This document shows positions 34,580 through 43,273 of a stretch of DNA of 64,000 nt, piece by piece (position 1 is the stretch's first letter; each line of letters begins with the position of its first letter). The notes beneath the pieces were generated by a model that did no database searches, was not told where the DNA came from, and worked only from the letters and a program-made list of their open reading frames with translations. The stretch spans positions 44,809 to 108,808 of the forward strand of contig CAYYIT010000002.1 of the NCBI GenBank assembly GCA_964472035.1. Direction: 5' to 3'. The DNA is from UBA3855 sp964472035. GTDB lineage: Bacteria > Bacillota > Clostridia > Oscillospirales > Ruminococcaceae. The position numbers were made by a program, and so were the translations under genes.

Positions 34580-35194
34580 ATGAAGAGCTTTTTTTCTATC
34601 CGCGCTTCTTTCAAGGAGCTGGAAAAAATCCGTTGCCTGACGATTACAGGCATTTTCATCGCCATTTCAATGGCACTTGAAACCTTTTCGATCGACATCG
34701 GCTATGCCAAGGTGAATTTTGCATTCCTTGCGATTGCTGCGATCGGAATGCTGTTCGGCCCGAGTACGGCATTTCTTGCCGGAATGCTGTGCGATGTTGT
34801 GGGCTTTATTGCTCATCCGAGCGGCGCATTCCTGCCGGCCTATATCGTCGTGGCGGGTCTGCAGGGCGCGATCTACGGCTTCTGCCTTTACCATAGGACC
34901 GGTAAGCAGGTGATGATGAAAAATCCGCTGAACGGCAAACAGTTCGATGTGATGTTCGCGGCAAGACTCATTATCGCGCGTCTGCTCGATGTGGCGATCA
35001 TCAATCTTTGCCTGAACACGGCGCTGAATATGTACTATGGGTTCATCCCGAAGGAAGCGTTCCATCTTGCCGTTGCAGGCCGACTGATCAAGAATGCAGT
35101 GGAGCTTGTAGCGGATATTCCGCTTCTGCTCATCCTGATGCCGGCGTGTCTGATGATCTATCGCCGTTCTGTCAAAAATACAAGCGCTGCGTAA
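34580..35194 (+). CDS. folT: folate-specific ECF transporter S component
   Basis: A 204-residue protein with about six membrane segments and the LGPSTAFLAGMLCDVVGFIA-like S-component core (actual text FGPSTAFLAG and GMLCDVVGF). S components capture the vitamin and work with a shared ECF ATPase module, which is not in this window. The upstream THF riboswitch identifies folates as the likely substrate. AAAGGAGG precedes the ATG. Confidence 0.88.
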   Translation: MKSFFSIRASFKELEKIRCLTITGIFIAISMALETFSIDIGYAKVNFAFLAIAAIGMLFGPSTAFLAGMLCDVVGFIAHPSGAFLPAYIVVAGLQGAIYGFCLYHRTGKQVMMKNPLNGKQFDVMFAARLIIARLLDVAIINLCLNTALNMYYGFIPKEAFHLAVAGRLIKNAVELVADIPLLLILMPACLMIYRRSVKNTSAA

Positions 35195-35218
35195 TTGTAA
35201 GAATCCATAAAATAATGC

Positions 35219-35247
35219 TTGCTTTTTTATGCACTTTGTTGTATAAT
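35219..35247 (+). promoter_or_regulatory. sigma-A promoter of proC
   Basis: TTGCTT, 17 bases, TATAAT, ending 34 bases before the ATG. Confidence 0.8.
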
Positions 35248-35281
35248 AAAAGTAAGCATTTTTTTGAAAGGATATGATCCA

Positions 35282-36082
35282 ATGACCAATGTAGGATTTA
35301 TCGGCGCCGGTAATATGGGCTTTGCCATTATGAAGGGCGCTGCGGAAAGCGCACTCTCCGGTGAGATCCGATTGTTTGCATATGACCCGAACGCAGAGCA
35401 GGTGAAGCGCCTCGAACCGTATGGCGTGACTCGCTGTGCAGGCGAGCGGGAGATCATGGAGCAGTGTAAGTTTGTATTCCTTGCTGTCAAGCCCCAGATC
35501 ATCGAGGGCGTTCTCGAAACGATCGCACCTTATGTGACACAGGATACTGTGCTTGTCTCCATTGCAGCCGGTATTACGGACGAATTCATCGCAAAGAAGA
35601 CCATTCCGGATGCGAAGGTTGTACTTGTGATGCCCAACACGCCTCTTCTTCTCGGAGAGGGTGCCTCTGCATTGTCGCGGAATGCACAGGTGGCGGACGA
35701 GGAATTCGAGATCGTTCTCAATATTTTCAAGGTCTGCGGTAAGGCTGCCGTGATCTCCAAGGATAAAATGAAGGAGATCATTGCTGTGAACGGCTCCAGC
35801 CCCGCGTTCATTTATCTCTTTGCGAAGGGCTTTATTGATTATGCAGCATCCGAGGGAATTGACGCAGGTGTGGCAAAGCAGCTGTTTGCACAGAGCCTGA
35901 TCGGTTCTGCAAAAATGATCACTGATTCCGGTTATACTATCGAGGAACTGATTCGAATGGTATCCTCCCCCGGCGGTACGACCCTTGCAGGTCTTGACTG
36001 CCTGTACAGCGGAAAGCTCGAAGAAACTGTGAATGACGCCTGCACAGCATGCACGCGCCGTGCTTATGAGCTGTCAAAATAA
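35282..36082 (+). CDS. proC: pyrroline-5-carboxylate reductase
   Basis: A 266-residue NAD(P)H-dependent enzyme forming L-proline from pyrroline-5-carboxylate. The N-terminal Rossmann motif is VGFIGAGNMGFAI, and FLAVKPQ, VMPNTPLLLGEG and the C-terminal signature VSSPGGTTLAGLDCL are diagnostic. The start at 35282 follows AAAGGATATG; a frame open from 35219 begins in the promoter and is rejected. Confidence 0.96.
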   Translation: MTNVGFIGAGNMGFAIMKGAAESALSGEIRLFAYDPNAEQVKRLEPYGVTRCAGEREIMEQCKFVFLAVKPQIIEGVLETIAPYVTQDTVLVSIAAGITDEFIAKKTIPDAKVVLVMPNTPLLLGEGASALSRNAQVADEEFEIVLNIFKVCGKAAVISKDKMKEIIAVNGSSPAFIYLFAKGFIDYAASEGIDAGVAKQLFAQSLIGSAKMITDSGYTIEELIRMVSSPGGTTLAGLDCLYSGKLEETVNDACTACTRRAYELSK

Positions 36083-36134
36083 TGGCATAAATCCGCGGAC
36101 ATGCGCATAGCCTTTACGGAGGAGTTGATGTGTG

Positions 36135-36725
36135 ATGAAGCGGAATCATGATCGGAGATCCGTGCAGAAGAATGGCGTTGTTTACCTGTTCGTACTTGTT
36201 CTTGTCGGTGTGGCCGTCGGCAGTGTTCTGAGAATGCTGCGGCAGAGCATACCGCTATGGGACGGGACGTTTTTCCTGCAAGGTATCGGATTTCCGGAAG
36301 CAACTGATTTTGGGAATGTGCTGGTGTACTGTGCGCTGATCCCCTTGCTCTGGCTTGCGCTGTATGCAGCACTGGGACTGTCCCTTGCTGGAATTCCGGG
36401 AGCAGCGGGGCTTCTTGTGCTGCGCGGTGCCGCACTTGGCGGTACGCTGAGCGAAATGTACCTGACAAAGGGAATCGGCTGTCTGCCGGATGTACTGGTG
36501 TTTGTCATGCCCTGTGCGTTTCTTGGAACGCTGCTGTTCACGCTTGCTGCAAGGGTAGCGATACGCGCCGGCGTACGCATGGCACAGCTGGTGTTCCGGC
36601 GTACGCAGGAGGAAACATTGCCGCTGCGTCTGTATGCGCTGCGGTTTCTTGTGCTGGCAGTCAGCTTGCTGCTGCTTGGCGTACTGCAGAGCTGTTTGCT
36701 CTACTATGTTCATCCTGGGGTGTAA
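36135..36725 (+). CDS. SpoIIM-like membrane protein
   Basis: A 196-residue protein with five to six hydrophobic segments and a positively charged N-terminus. The central part (LSLAGIPGAAGLLVLRGAALG) resembles the SpoIIM/DUF95 family; SpoIIM works with SpoIID and SpoIIP in forespore engulfment. Identity is by overall shape rather than strict motifs, so another small membrane family remains possible. GGAGGAG lies 10 bases before the ATG at 36135; a GTG three bases earlier is an alternative start. Confidence 0.55.
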   Translation: MKRNHDRRSVQKNGVVYLFVLVLVGVAVGSVLRMLRQSIPLWDGTFFLQGIGFPEATDFGNVLVYCALIPLLWLALYAALGLSLAGIPGAAGLLVLRGAALGGTLSEMYLTKGIGCLPDVLVFVMPCAFLGTLLFTLAARVAIRAGVRMAQLVFRRTQEETLPLRLYALRFLVLAVSLLLLGVLQSCLLYYVHPGV

Positions 36726-36761
36726 TACTGTTGTTGAAAATAGAAAGGAAGATGCAATACA

Positions 36762-37694
36762 ATGGGACTGTTTGGCGGAGGTTATGAATCCTCCGGTACC
36801 GGCATTGCAAAAGATGCCCCGAAGAAAAAACCGTTTTTCCGTTACTGGGAACTGACCTTCCGGAAATTCTGGAAGCTGATCAATATCAATATCCTGATGA
36901 TGGCGACGATCCTGCCGCTGATCCTGATGATCCCCGTGATCTATTATCTGACCAATGTCAGCCGTGAGCTGACACTGTTCATCCTTGGGGCGCTGCTCCT
37001 GCTGTTTGTGGTGTCCTTCGGACCCTCGATCGCCGGCTTTACCAAGATCTTCAGGAACTATTCGCTTGAAAAACCTACTTTTATCTGGGATACCTTCATT
37101 AAGACGTTCCGAAGCTGCTTCAAACAGGCATTCGTGATGGGATTGCTCGATCTTGTGGTGATCGCCTCGGTCGCAAGCGGACTCTATGTATATCCGCAGC
37201 TTCTCCAGAAGGAATCCTCCATGATGTACTATTTCCTCTTTATCGGAGGAATGAGCATTGGCATCGCTGTGCTGCTGATGAGCTTCTATGCATATCTGAT
37301 GATCGTTTCCACTGACCTGAGTATGGTAAATATTCTGAAGAATTCCTTTGCCCTCAGCTGTGTGGCTCTCAAGAAAAACCTGATCACATTGGGCATCGCG
37401 ATCGGCGTAGTGCTGGTGTTTGCGCTGCTGACGATTGTGTTCCCGCTCTTTATGGTGCCGGTTCTGGTGTTCCTGCCCATTGCGTTCATCGGGTTCATGA
37501 TCGTGTTCAACTGTTATCCTGTTGTGCAGAAGTATGTCATCAATCCCTACTACGCACAGCGCGGCGAGGTGAGCCCAGAGCTGTCCTACACCCAGACTGC
37601 TGGTGAAAATGTCTTTGAGGACCGGGGCGGTAAGGAGAAGCCCGTTGAACCGAAAAAGACCAAGAAGAAGTCGAAGGGTAAGGTGATCTCCTGA
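36762..37694 (+). CDS. DUF624/YesL-like membrane protein
   Basis: A 310-residue protein with five to six membrane segments in the first 250 residues and a Lys-rich cytosolic tail (KKTKKKSKGK). The opening FFRYWELTFRKFWKLININI and the pattern of long hydrophobic segments resemble YesL/DUF624 proteins, which are often near carbohydrate uptake genes in Bacillus; here no such genes are close. Function unknown. The GAAAGGAAG ribosome binding site is clear. Confidence 0.7.
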   Translation: MGLFGGGYESSGTGIAKDAPKKKPFFRYWELTFRKFWKLININILMMATILPLILMIPVIYYLTNVSRELTLFILGALLLLFVVSFGPSIAGFTKIFRNYSLEKPTFIWDTFIKTFRSCFKQAFVMGLLDLVVIASVASGLYVYPQLLQKESSMMYYFLFIGGMSIGIAVLLMSFYAYLMIVSTDLSMVNILKNSFALSCVALKKNLITLGIAIGVVLVFALLTIVFPLFMVPVLVFLPIAFIGFMIVFNCYPVVQKYVINPYYAQRGEVSPELSYTQTAGENVFEDRGGKEKPVEPKKTKKKSKGKVIS

Positions 37695-37783
37695 TCGGAC
37701 TGCGCATGCGGCGCCGGTTGTACGGTAAGTGCTGCTACGGTAAAAAAACAGGTAATAAATTTTGATTTTTTTGAAAAAAACCC

Positions 37784-37812
37784 TTTACAAACCAATTGGA
37801 ATGTGGTATAAT
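37784..37812 (+). promoter_or_regulatory. sigma-A promoter of rpsO
   Basis: TTTACA, 17 bases, TATAAT. It starts the rpsO leader near 37819. Confidence 0.85.
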
Positions 37813-37820
37813 AGTTAAGG

Positions 37821-37890
37821 TTCCGCGTACTTGGAATGGGGGTTACGCCCGCATCCGGGATTTTTACCTGCCCCACTCTATGTTGCGGAA
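37821..37890 (+). promoter_or_regulatory. structured rpsO leader, probable S15 autoregulatory element
   Basis: TTCCGC (37821-37826) can pair with GCGGAA (37885-37890), and TGGGG (37837-37841) with CCCCA (37871-37875), giving a long interrupted stem that ends just before the ribosome binding site. Several bacterial groups control rpsO by S15 binding to unrelated leader structures. Which known class this belongs to is not established here. Confidence 0.6.
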
Positions 37891-37918
37891 TAATATAAAT
37901 CAAAGAGGTGAAATTACA

Positions 37919-38185
37919 ATGCTGCGTAAGGAAGAGAAGACAGCTGTCATCGAAAACAATCGCACCCACGAGACCGACACAGGTTCTCCTGAGGTACAGA
38001 TTGCAATTCTGACACGTCGTATCAATGACCTGACTGAACACCTGAAGGTGCACAAGAAGGATCATCACTCCAGAAGAGGTATGCTGAAGATGATCGGTCG
38101 CAGAAGAAATCTGCTGGCTTATCTGAAGAAGAAGGACATCGAAAGATACCGTGCAATCATTGCAAAGCTGGGTATCCGTAAGTAA
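37919..38185 (+). CDS. rpsO: 30S ribosomal protein S15
   Basis: An 88-residue primary 16S rRNA-binding protein of standard length. DTGSPEVQIAILTRRI and HKKDHHSRRGML are the conserved rRNA contact segments. The start at 37919 follows AGAGGTG. It is upstream of pnp, as in most bacteria. Confidence 0.98.
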   Translation: MLRKEEKTAVIENNRTHETDTGSPEVQIAILTRRINDLTEHLKVHKKDHHSRRGMLKMIGRRRNLLAYLKKKDIERYRAIIAKLGIRK

Positions 38186-38197
38186 TTGCGGATTTAG

Positions 38198-38226
38198 AAG
38201 GCAGTGGGGTATCCCCCTCTGCCTTT
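38198..38226 (+). terminator. rpsO terminator
   Basis: AAGGCAG plus GGGG pairs with CCCC plus CTGCCTT with a small bulge, ending in TTTCC. Likely partial, as pnp follows. Confidence 0.7.
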
Positions 38227-38292
38227 CCTCATATCACAACAAATCTAAACAACAAAATTGCGTCAGCAGCGGAATATTAGCATCTGACCGTA

Positions 38293-38321
38293 CCTCTGTA
38301 GCTACAGAGGCAGGGTTTTTT
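38293..38321 (+). terminator. pnp leader terminator or attenuator
   Basis: CCTCTGTAG directly followed by its exact complement CTACAGAGG, then CAGGG and six T. It ends 35 bases before the pnp ATG and could attenuate read-through into pnp or form the double-stranded leader through which PNPase controls its own mRNA in other bacteria. Confidence 0.65.
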
Positions 38322-38356
38322 GCTAAAACGCTGCCTGGCACAAGGAGGTAAAGCGA

Positions 38357-40474
38357 ATGTTTGAAAATTACAAGGTATTTGAAACAACCTATGCAGGCCG
38401 TCCGCTTATCGTAGAGACCGGCAAGACCTGCGAGCTCTCCAACGGTTCCTGTTGGGTTCGTTACGGCGAGACTGTCGTAATGGCAAATGTTACTGCAAGT
38501 GCAAAGCCCCGTGACGGCATCGATTTCTTCCCGCTGTCCGTGGACTACGAGGAGAGACTATACTCCGTCGGCAGAATCCCCGGCTCCTTCACCAAGCGTG
38601 AGGGTAAGCCTTCCGATAAGGCGATCCTGACCTCCCGTATGGTTGACCGTCCCATCCGTCCGCTGTTCCCGAAGGATATGCGCAACGATGTTTCCGTTGT
38701 GATGACTGTTCTGGCAGTGGATCCCGACTGCTCTCCTGAGATCGCAGGCATGGTAGCAACTTCCATCGCTATCTCCATCTCCGATATTCCGTGGAACGGA
38801 CCGATTGCCGGCATCAGTGTAGGCCTCGTTGATGGTGAGATCGTTCTCAATCCTACACAGGAGCAGAGAGCAAAAACAGACCTGAACCTGACGGTTGCAG
38901 GCTCTGCTGAAAAGATCGTTATGATCGAAGCAGGCGCAAATGAGGTTGAGGATCAGAAGATGCTCGAAGCGATCCTTGCAGGTCACGAGGAGATCAAGAA
39001 GATGGTTGCTTTCATCAGCGACATCCAGTCCCAGATCGGCAAGCCGAAGTTCACCTTCGAGTCCCAGGAGGTTCCGCACGAGATGTTCGACGAGGTCGAG
39101 GCACTCTGCGGTGAAAAGGTGAAGTTCGCACTCGATACCAATGACAAGAATGTCCGTGAAGCACGTCTCAAGCCCATCGTGGATGAGATGCACGCTGCTC
39201 TCGATGAGAAGTACGGCGACGACGCTGCAAAGCTCGACGAGTGCATGTACAAGCTCCAGAAGAAGATTGTTCGTGCGTGGCTCTATGAGGGCAAGCGCGT
39301 AGACGGCAGAGGCATTGATGAGATCCGTCCGCTGGCTGCTGAGGTAGGTATGCTGCCCAGAGTTCACGGTTCCGGTATGTTCACCAGAGGCCAGACTCAG
39401 GTTCTGACCATTGCAACCCTCGGCCCGGTAAGCGATTCCCAGAAGATCGACGGCCTGGATGAAGAAACATCCAAGCGTTATATGCATCAGTACAATTTCC
39501 CGTCCTACTCCGTAGGTGAGACAAAGCCCTCCAGAGGCCCCGGCAGACGTGAGATCGGCCATGGTGCTCTCGCTGAGAAGGCACTCGTTCCGGTTCTGCC
39601 GTCCGTAGAGGAATTCCCCTATGCAATGCGTCTGGTTTCCGAGGTTCTGTCTTCCAACGGTTCCACTTCTCAGGGTTCCATCTGCGGCTCCACACTCGCA
39701 CTGATGGATGCCGGTGTTCCGATCAAGGCTCCGGTAGCAGGTATCTCCTGCGGTCTGATCACCCTGCCCGACAGCGATGACTTCATGACTATGGTGGATA
39801 TCCAGGGTCTTGAGGACTTCTTCGGCGACATGGACTTCAAGGTGGGCGGTACTCACAAGGGTATCACTGCCATTCAGGTGGATATCAAGGTTGACGGTCT
39901 GACTCCGGCAATCATTGCAGAGGCATTCGAGAAGACCAGAAAGGCTCGTCTCTACATCCTCGATGAGATCATGCTCAAGGCAATTCCGGCTCCCAGAGAG
40001 ACCGTAAACGCATACGCACCCAAGATGCTCCAGACCAAGGTGCCGGTGGATAAGATCCGTGAGGTCATCGGTCAGGGCGGCAAGGTGATCCAGAAGATTT
40101 GTGCTGAGTGCGATGTTAAGATCGATATCAACGAAGAGGGTAATGTATTTGTCAGCGGTATCAATATGGACAATGCCAAGAAGGCAATCCAGATCGTTGA
40201 GACCATTGCGAATGATCCCGAGGTTGGCGCGATCTACAAGGGCAAGGTTGTTCGTCTGATGAACTTCGGCGCATTTGTTGAGATCGCTCCCGGCAAGGAC
40301 GGCCTGGTACACATCTCTCAGCTTGACAACCACCGTGTAGAGAAGGTGGAGGATGTCGTTGCTATCGGCGATGAGGTCGTTGTCAAGGTTGTTGAGATCG
40401 ACAAGCAGGGCAGAATCAACCTTTCCCGCAAGGAAGCACTGGCTGATATCGCTGCGAAGAAGAATAATAACTGA
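38357..40474 (+). CDS. pnp: polyribonucleotide nucleotidyltransferase (PNPase)
   Basis: A 705-residue phosphorolytic 3'-5' exoribonuclease. Two RNase PH cores (about 10-225 and 310-540) flank an alpha-helical domain. The second core contains FPSYSVGETKPSRGPGRREIGHG and the metal-binding DIQGLEDFFGDMDFK. A KH domain (IREVIGQGGKVIQKI) and an S1 domain (GKVVRLMNFGAFVEI) complete it. The AAGGAGG ribosome binding site is strong. Confidence 0.98.
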   Translation: MFENYKVFETTYAGRPLIVETGKTCELSNGSCWVRYGETVVMANVTASAKPRDGIDFFPLSVDYEERLYSVGRIPGSFTKREGKPSDKAILTSRMVDRPIRPLFPKDMRNDVSVVMTVLAVDPDCSPEIAGMVATSIAISISDIPWNGPIAGISVGLVDGEIVLNPTQEQRAKTDLNLTVAGSAEKIVMIEAGANEVEDQKMLEAILAGHEEIKKMVAFISDIQSQIGKPKFTFESQEVPHEMFDEVEALCGEKVKFALDTNDKNVREARLKPIVDEMHAALDEKYGDDAAKLDECMYKLQKKIVRAWLYEGKRVDGRGIDEIRPLAAEVGMLPRVHGSGMFTRGQTQVLTIATLGPVSDSQKIDGLDEETSKRYMHQYNFPSYSVGETKPSRGPGRREIGHGALAEKALVPVLPSVEEFPYAMRLVSEVLSSNGSTSQGSICGSTLALMDAGVPIKAPVAGISCGLITLPDSDDFMTMVDIQGLEDFFGDMDFKVGGTHKGITAIQVDIKVDGLTPAIIAEAFEKTRKARLYILDEIMLKAIPAPRETVNAYAPKMLQTKVPVDKIREVIGQGGKVIQKICAECDVKIDINEEGNVFVSGINMDNAKKAIQIVETIANDPEVGAIYKGKVVRLMNFGAFVEIAPGKDGLVHISQLDNHRVEKVEDVVAIGDEVVVKVVEIDKQGRINLSRKEALADIAAKKNNN

Positions 40475-40482
40475 TAATAGCA

Positions 40483-40510
40483 AAGCCGCTGTTCACAGGA
40501 ACAGCGGCTT
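40483..40510 (+). terminator. pnp terminator
   Basis: AAGCCGCTGTTC and its exact complement around an ACAG loop, followed by CTTGTCTCTTT. Confidence 0.85.
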
Positions 40511-40536
40511 CTTGTCTCTTTGGAAAGGAGTGTATC

Positions 40537-41058
40537 ATGAAAATTGCAATTATGGGATACAGCGGTTCGGGAAAATCGACGCTTGCAGGAAAGTTGGGAG
40601 AAATATATGGGGCGGATGTACTCCATTTTGATACGGTTCACTTTCTGCCGAATTGGGAGATCCGTTGCAGGGAGGAGAAAGAACGCATTACAGAAGAATT
40701 TATGAATACCCACGATGCATGGATCATTGATGGCAATTATTCCAAGCTCTTTTATGAACGCCGGCTGGAGGAAGCGGATGTGATCATCCTGCTTTTGTTC
40801 AACCGCTTTTCCTGCCTGTACCGTGCAGCGAAGCGTTATCGGAAATACAAAAACACCACCCGTCCGGACATGGCGGCTGGCTGCAATGAAAAGCTGGACT
40901 GGGAGTTCATCAAGTGGATTCTGCATGACGGAAGAACCGTACAAGCGCAGGAACGCTATCGCAGCGTGATTGCAAAGTATCCGCAGAAAGTGATTGTTGT
41001 CAGAAATCAGAAACAGCTGGATGTGTGCCTTGAGAGACTCACAGTTAATCAACCATGA
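40537..41058 (+). CDS. small P-loop kinase, FlaR/adenylate-kinase-like
   Basis: A 173-residue protein with Walker A GYSGSGKST at residues 7-15 and the early LHFDTVHFLPNW segment typical of the group called topology modulation protein (FlaR) or AAA-type shikimate/adenylate-like kinases. WIIDGNYSK and a basic RYRKYKNTTRPDM region follow. Substrate unknown. GGAAAGGAG precedes the ATG. It is monocistronic. Confidence 0.75.
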   Translation: MKIAIMGYSGSGKSTLAGKLGEIYGADVLHFDTVHFLPNWEIRCREEKERITEEFMNTHDAWIIDGNYSKLFYERRLEEADVIILLLFNRFSCLYRAAKRYRKYKNTTRPDMAAGCNEKLDWEFIKWILHDGRTVQAQERYRSVIAKYPQKVIVVRNQKQLDVCLERLTVNQP

Positions 41059-41067
41059 ATCAACAAC

Positions 41068-41098
41068 AATGCCCCCTTTGCGAAGCATCGGGGGCATT
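41068..41098. terminator. AATGCCCCC hairpin between convergent genes
   Basis: AATGCCCCC and GGGGGCATT around a 13-base loop. It serves the kinase gene on the plus strand and probably purB on the minus strand; it matches the hairpin after fucI at 17581-17611. Confidence 0.7.
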
Positions 41099-41167
41099 AT
41101 GTTGCATTAACTATCGTCGCGAGTGGGAAAGTTCCGTAATGTGAAGACTCTCTCACGCGTATCGCCA

Positions 41168-41182
41168 GCGCGGGCTCCGCGC
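41168..41182 (-). repeat. GC-rich near-palindrome after the purB stop
   Basis: GCGCGGGCTCCGCGC lies 3 bases past the purB stop, followed on the minus strand by TGGCGA. It corresponds to the palindrome after fucI at 17656-17670. Confidence 0.55.
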
Positions 41183-41185
41183 CGC

Positions 41186-42625
41186 TTAAACGTTGATCTC
41201 TGCCTTATCGTCAGAAACGCCGTTCTTTTCCAGTACAGGATTCACGCAGTTTGCAATGAACTCGTCCACCTGCTGCGGGCATCTGCCGATGAAGTTCTCG
41301 GGCTTCATGATCGCATCCATTTCTTCCTTGGTGATCATGAACATCGGATCTGCCAGGATCAGCTCGCAGAGGTTGTTGTCCAGACCCTCACGCTTTACGC
41401 GTGCGCCTGCCTGCATAGAATACTGACGAATCTTCTCGTGGAGATCCTGACGGTTGCCGCCCTTCTTGACAGCACTCATCATGATGTTCTCGGTTGCCAT
41501 GAACGGCAGCTCTGCCATGACACGGCGGGTGATGATCTTGTCGTATACTACAAAGCCATTCTCCGGATCGGTAACGTTGAGCATGATGTTCAGGATCGCA
41601 TCCACGCCGAGGAATGCCTCTGCAACGGAAATTCTCTTGTTTGCAGAGTCATCAAGGGTTCTCTCGAACCACTGTGTACCCGCGGTGAATGCAGGGTTCA
41701 GTACATCCACCATGACGTATCTTGCAAGGGAAGTAATTCTCTCGTCGCGCATCGGATTGCGCTTGTATGCCATTGCAGAGGAACCGATCTGGCTCTTCTC
41801 AAACGGCTCTTCCATCTCCTTGAAGCTCTGCATCAGACGGATGTCGTTGGAGAACTTGCTTGCGGACTGCGCAATGCCTGCGAGTACGGAGCAAACCTGG
41901 TAATCCACCTTTCTGGAATAGGTCTGGCCGGAAACCGGAACCACTGCATCAAATCCCATTTCCTCTGCGATCATCTGCTCAAGTGCCTTGATCTTGTCGG
42001 TATCGCCTTCGAACAGCTCCATGAAGGAAGCCTGTGTGCCGGTGGTACCCTTGGAGCCGAGGAGCTTGAGGGAATCGATACGGAAGTCGAGATCTTCCAG
42101 ATCCATCAGCAGCTCATTGCACCACAGAGTAGCACGCTTGCCGATGGTGGTCAGCTGTGCCGGCTGCAGGTGGGTGTAAGCGAGGCAGGGGAGGGACTTG
42201 TAGGTGTCTGCGAACTTTGCAAGCTGTGCAATGACCTTGACGAGCTTTCTCTTCACAACCTGCAGTGCATCGCGCATGATGATCACATCGGTGTTGTCGC
42301 CGACATAGCAGGAGGTTGCACCCAGATGGATGATACCTGCTGCCTTCGGGCAGATCGCACCATAAGTATGTACATGCGCCATTACGTCGTGACGGACAGC
42401 CTTTTCTTCTTCGGCAGCCATTGCGTAGTCGATATCATTGATGTGTGCTTCCAGCTCATCGACCTGCTCCTGTGTTACGGGCAGACCGAGCTTCATTTCT
42501 GCGCGTGCAAGCGCAACCCAGAGCTTTCTCCAAGTGGTGAACTTCTTGTCAGCGGAGAAGAGATACTGCATCTCCTTGCTTGCATATCTTGTGCAGAACG
42601 GGGATTCATAGGACATATTGGACAT
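41186..42625 (-). CDS. purB: adenylosuccinate lyase
   Basis: A 479-residue fumarase-superfamily enzyme catalysing two steps of AMP synthesis (SAICAR and adenylosuccinate cleavage). The superfamily signature appears as SSAMAYKRNPMRDE with the catalytic serine; HLGATSCYVGDN and LAYTHLQPAQ carry further active-site residues. Start at 42625 follows AAAGGAGA; the frame runs to 42667 but overlaps the preceding gene. Length matches the eukaryote-like, longer PurB group. Confidence 0.96.
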   Translation of the reverse strand: MSNMSYESPFCTRYASKEMQYLFSADKKFTTWRKLWVALARAEMKLGLPVTQEQVDELEAHINDIDYAMAAEEEKAVRHDVMAHVHTYGAICPKAAGIIHLGATSCYVGDNTDVIIMRDALQVVKRKLVKVIAQLAKFADTYKSLPCLAYTHLQPAQLTTIGKRATLWCNELLMDLEDLDFRIDSLKLLGSKGTTGTQASFMELFEGDTDKIKALEQMIAEEMGFDAVVPVSGQTYSRKVDYQVCSVLAGIAQSASKFSNDIRLMQSFKEMEEPFEKSQIGSSAMAYKRNPMRDERITSLARYVMVDVLNPAFTAGTQWFERTLDDSANKRISVAEAFLGVDAILNIMLNVTDPENGFVVYDKIITRRVMAELPFMATENIMMSAVKKGGNRQDLHEKIRQYSMQAGARVKREGLDNNLCELILADPMFMITKEEMDAIMKPENFIGRCPQQVDEFIANCVNPVLEKNGVSDDKAEINV

Positions 42626-42645
42626 AATACGTTTCTCCTTTATTT

Positions 42646-43137
42646 TCAGATTTCCTGCGGTTTCCACATGAGGACCGGATATATCGGATCATAGGGCTTT
42701 ACCACATCCGGATTGTTCTCTGCATAGGCAAAGATCGTATCCGCAAGGCCTTCCTTAAGGAAGGAAAGCAGTGTCCCCAGCGGCTGTGCCGCCATGGCGT
42801 CGCAGATCGGTGCGATGGTGATTGCCTGCTTGCCGTCCAGTTCCATAATACGGTAGGGCCAGATCTGGCAGTCAAAGGGCTTTTCCGTACCCAGCATGCA
42901 GCCCTTTGCTGGGTCCAGCAGGGGACAGCGGAACAGTCCTTCCTCATCAAATTCACTGATGCGGAACAGATAGGAGCATTCTCCCTTTGTGACAAATTTG
43001 GCATCCGGCAAAAGCTTCTGTGCCCTGTCTTTGACCTCTTCGTTGAGGACGGGAGTCTCCCATACATCATAACGATCAAAGACGCAGCAGAGTCTACAAT
43101 CCGCACAGGTACTGCGGCTGAGGAGCTTTGTCAGCAT
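42646..43137 (-). CDS. YkgJ-family CxxCxxCC protein
   Basis: A 163-residue protein with the family's metal-binding signature CADCRLCC near the N-terminus (about residues 11-18) and further cysteines in FRCPLLDPAKGCML and FDCQIWPYR. Members bind zinc or an iron-sulfur cluster; their function is unknown. Three consecutive ATGs are available; 43137 has the best spacing to GGAGG. Co-transcribed with purB, 20 bases apart. Confidence 0.8.
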   Translation of the reverse strand: MLTKLLSRSTCADCRLCCVFDRYDVWETPVLNEEVKDRAQKLLPDAKFVTKGECSYLFRISEFDEEGLFRCPLLDPAKGCMLGTEKPFDCQIWPYRIMELDGKQAITIAPICDAMAAQPLGTLLSFLKEGLADTIFAYAENNPDVVKPYDPIYPVLMWKPQEI

Positions 43138-43159
43138 CATCATCACCTCCATCTTTATT

Positions 43160-43188
43160 ATTATACCACATTCTCCGTCGGATTGCAA
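43160..43188 (-). promoter_or_regulatory. sigma-A promoter of the CxxCxxCC gene and purB
   Basis: On the minus strand TTGCAA, 17 bases, TATAAT. Confidence 0.82.
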
Positions 43189-43240
43189 TAGCCGTTATGC
43201 CGAAATTCCAGCCGATTTTCGCTCCAGAAACAGCAAAAGA

Positions 43241-43263
43241 GCGGCATACAGGATGTATACCGC
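43241..43263 (-). terminator. lipoprotein terminator
   Basis: GCGGTATACA pairs with TGTATGCCGC with one mismatch around a short loop, followed on the minus strand by TCTTTTGC. Confidence 0.65.
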
Positions 43264-43273
43264 TTGCTGCGTA

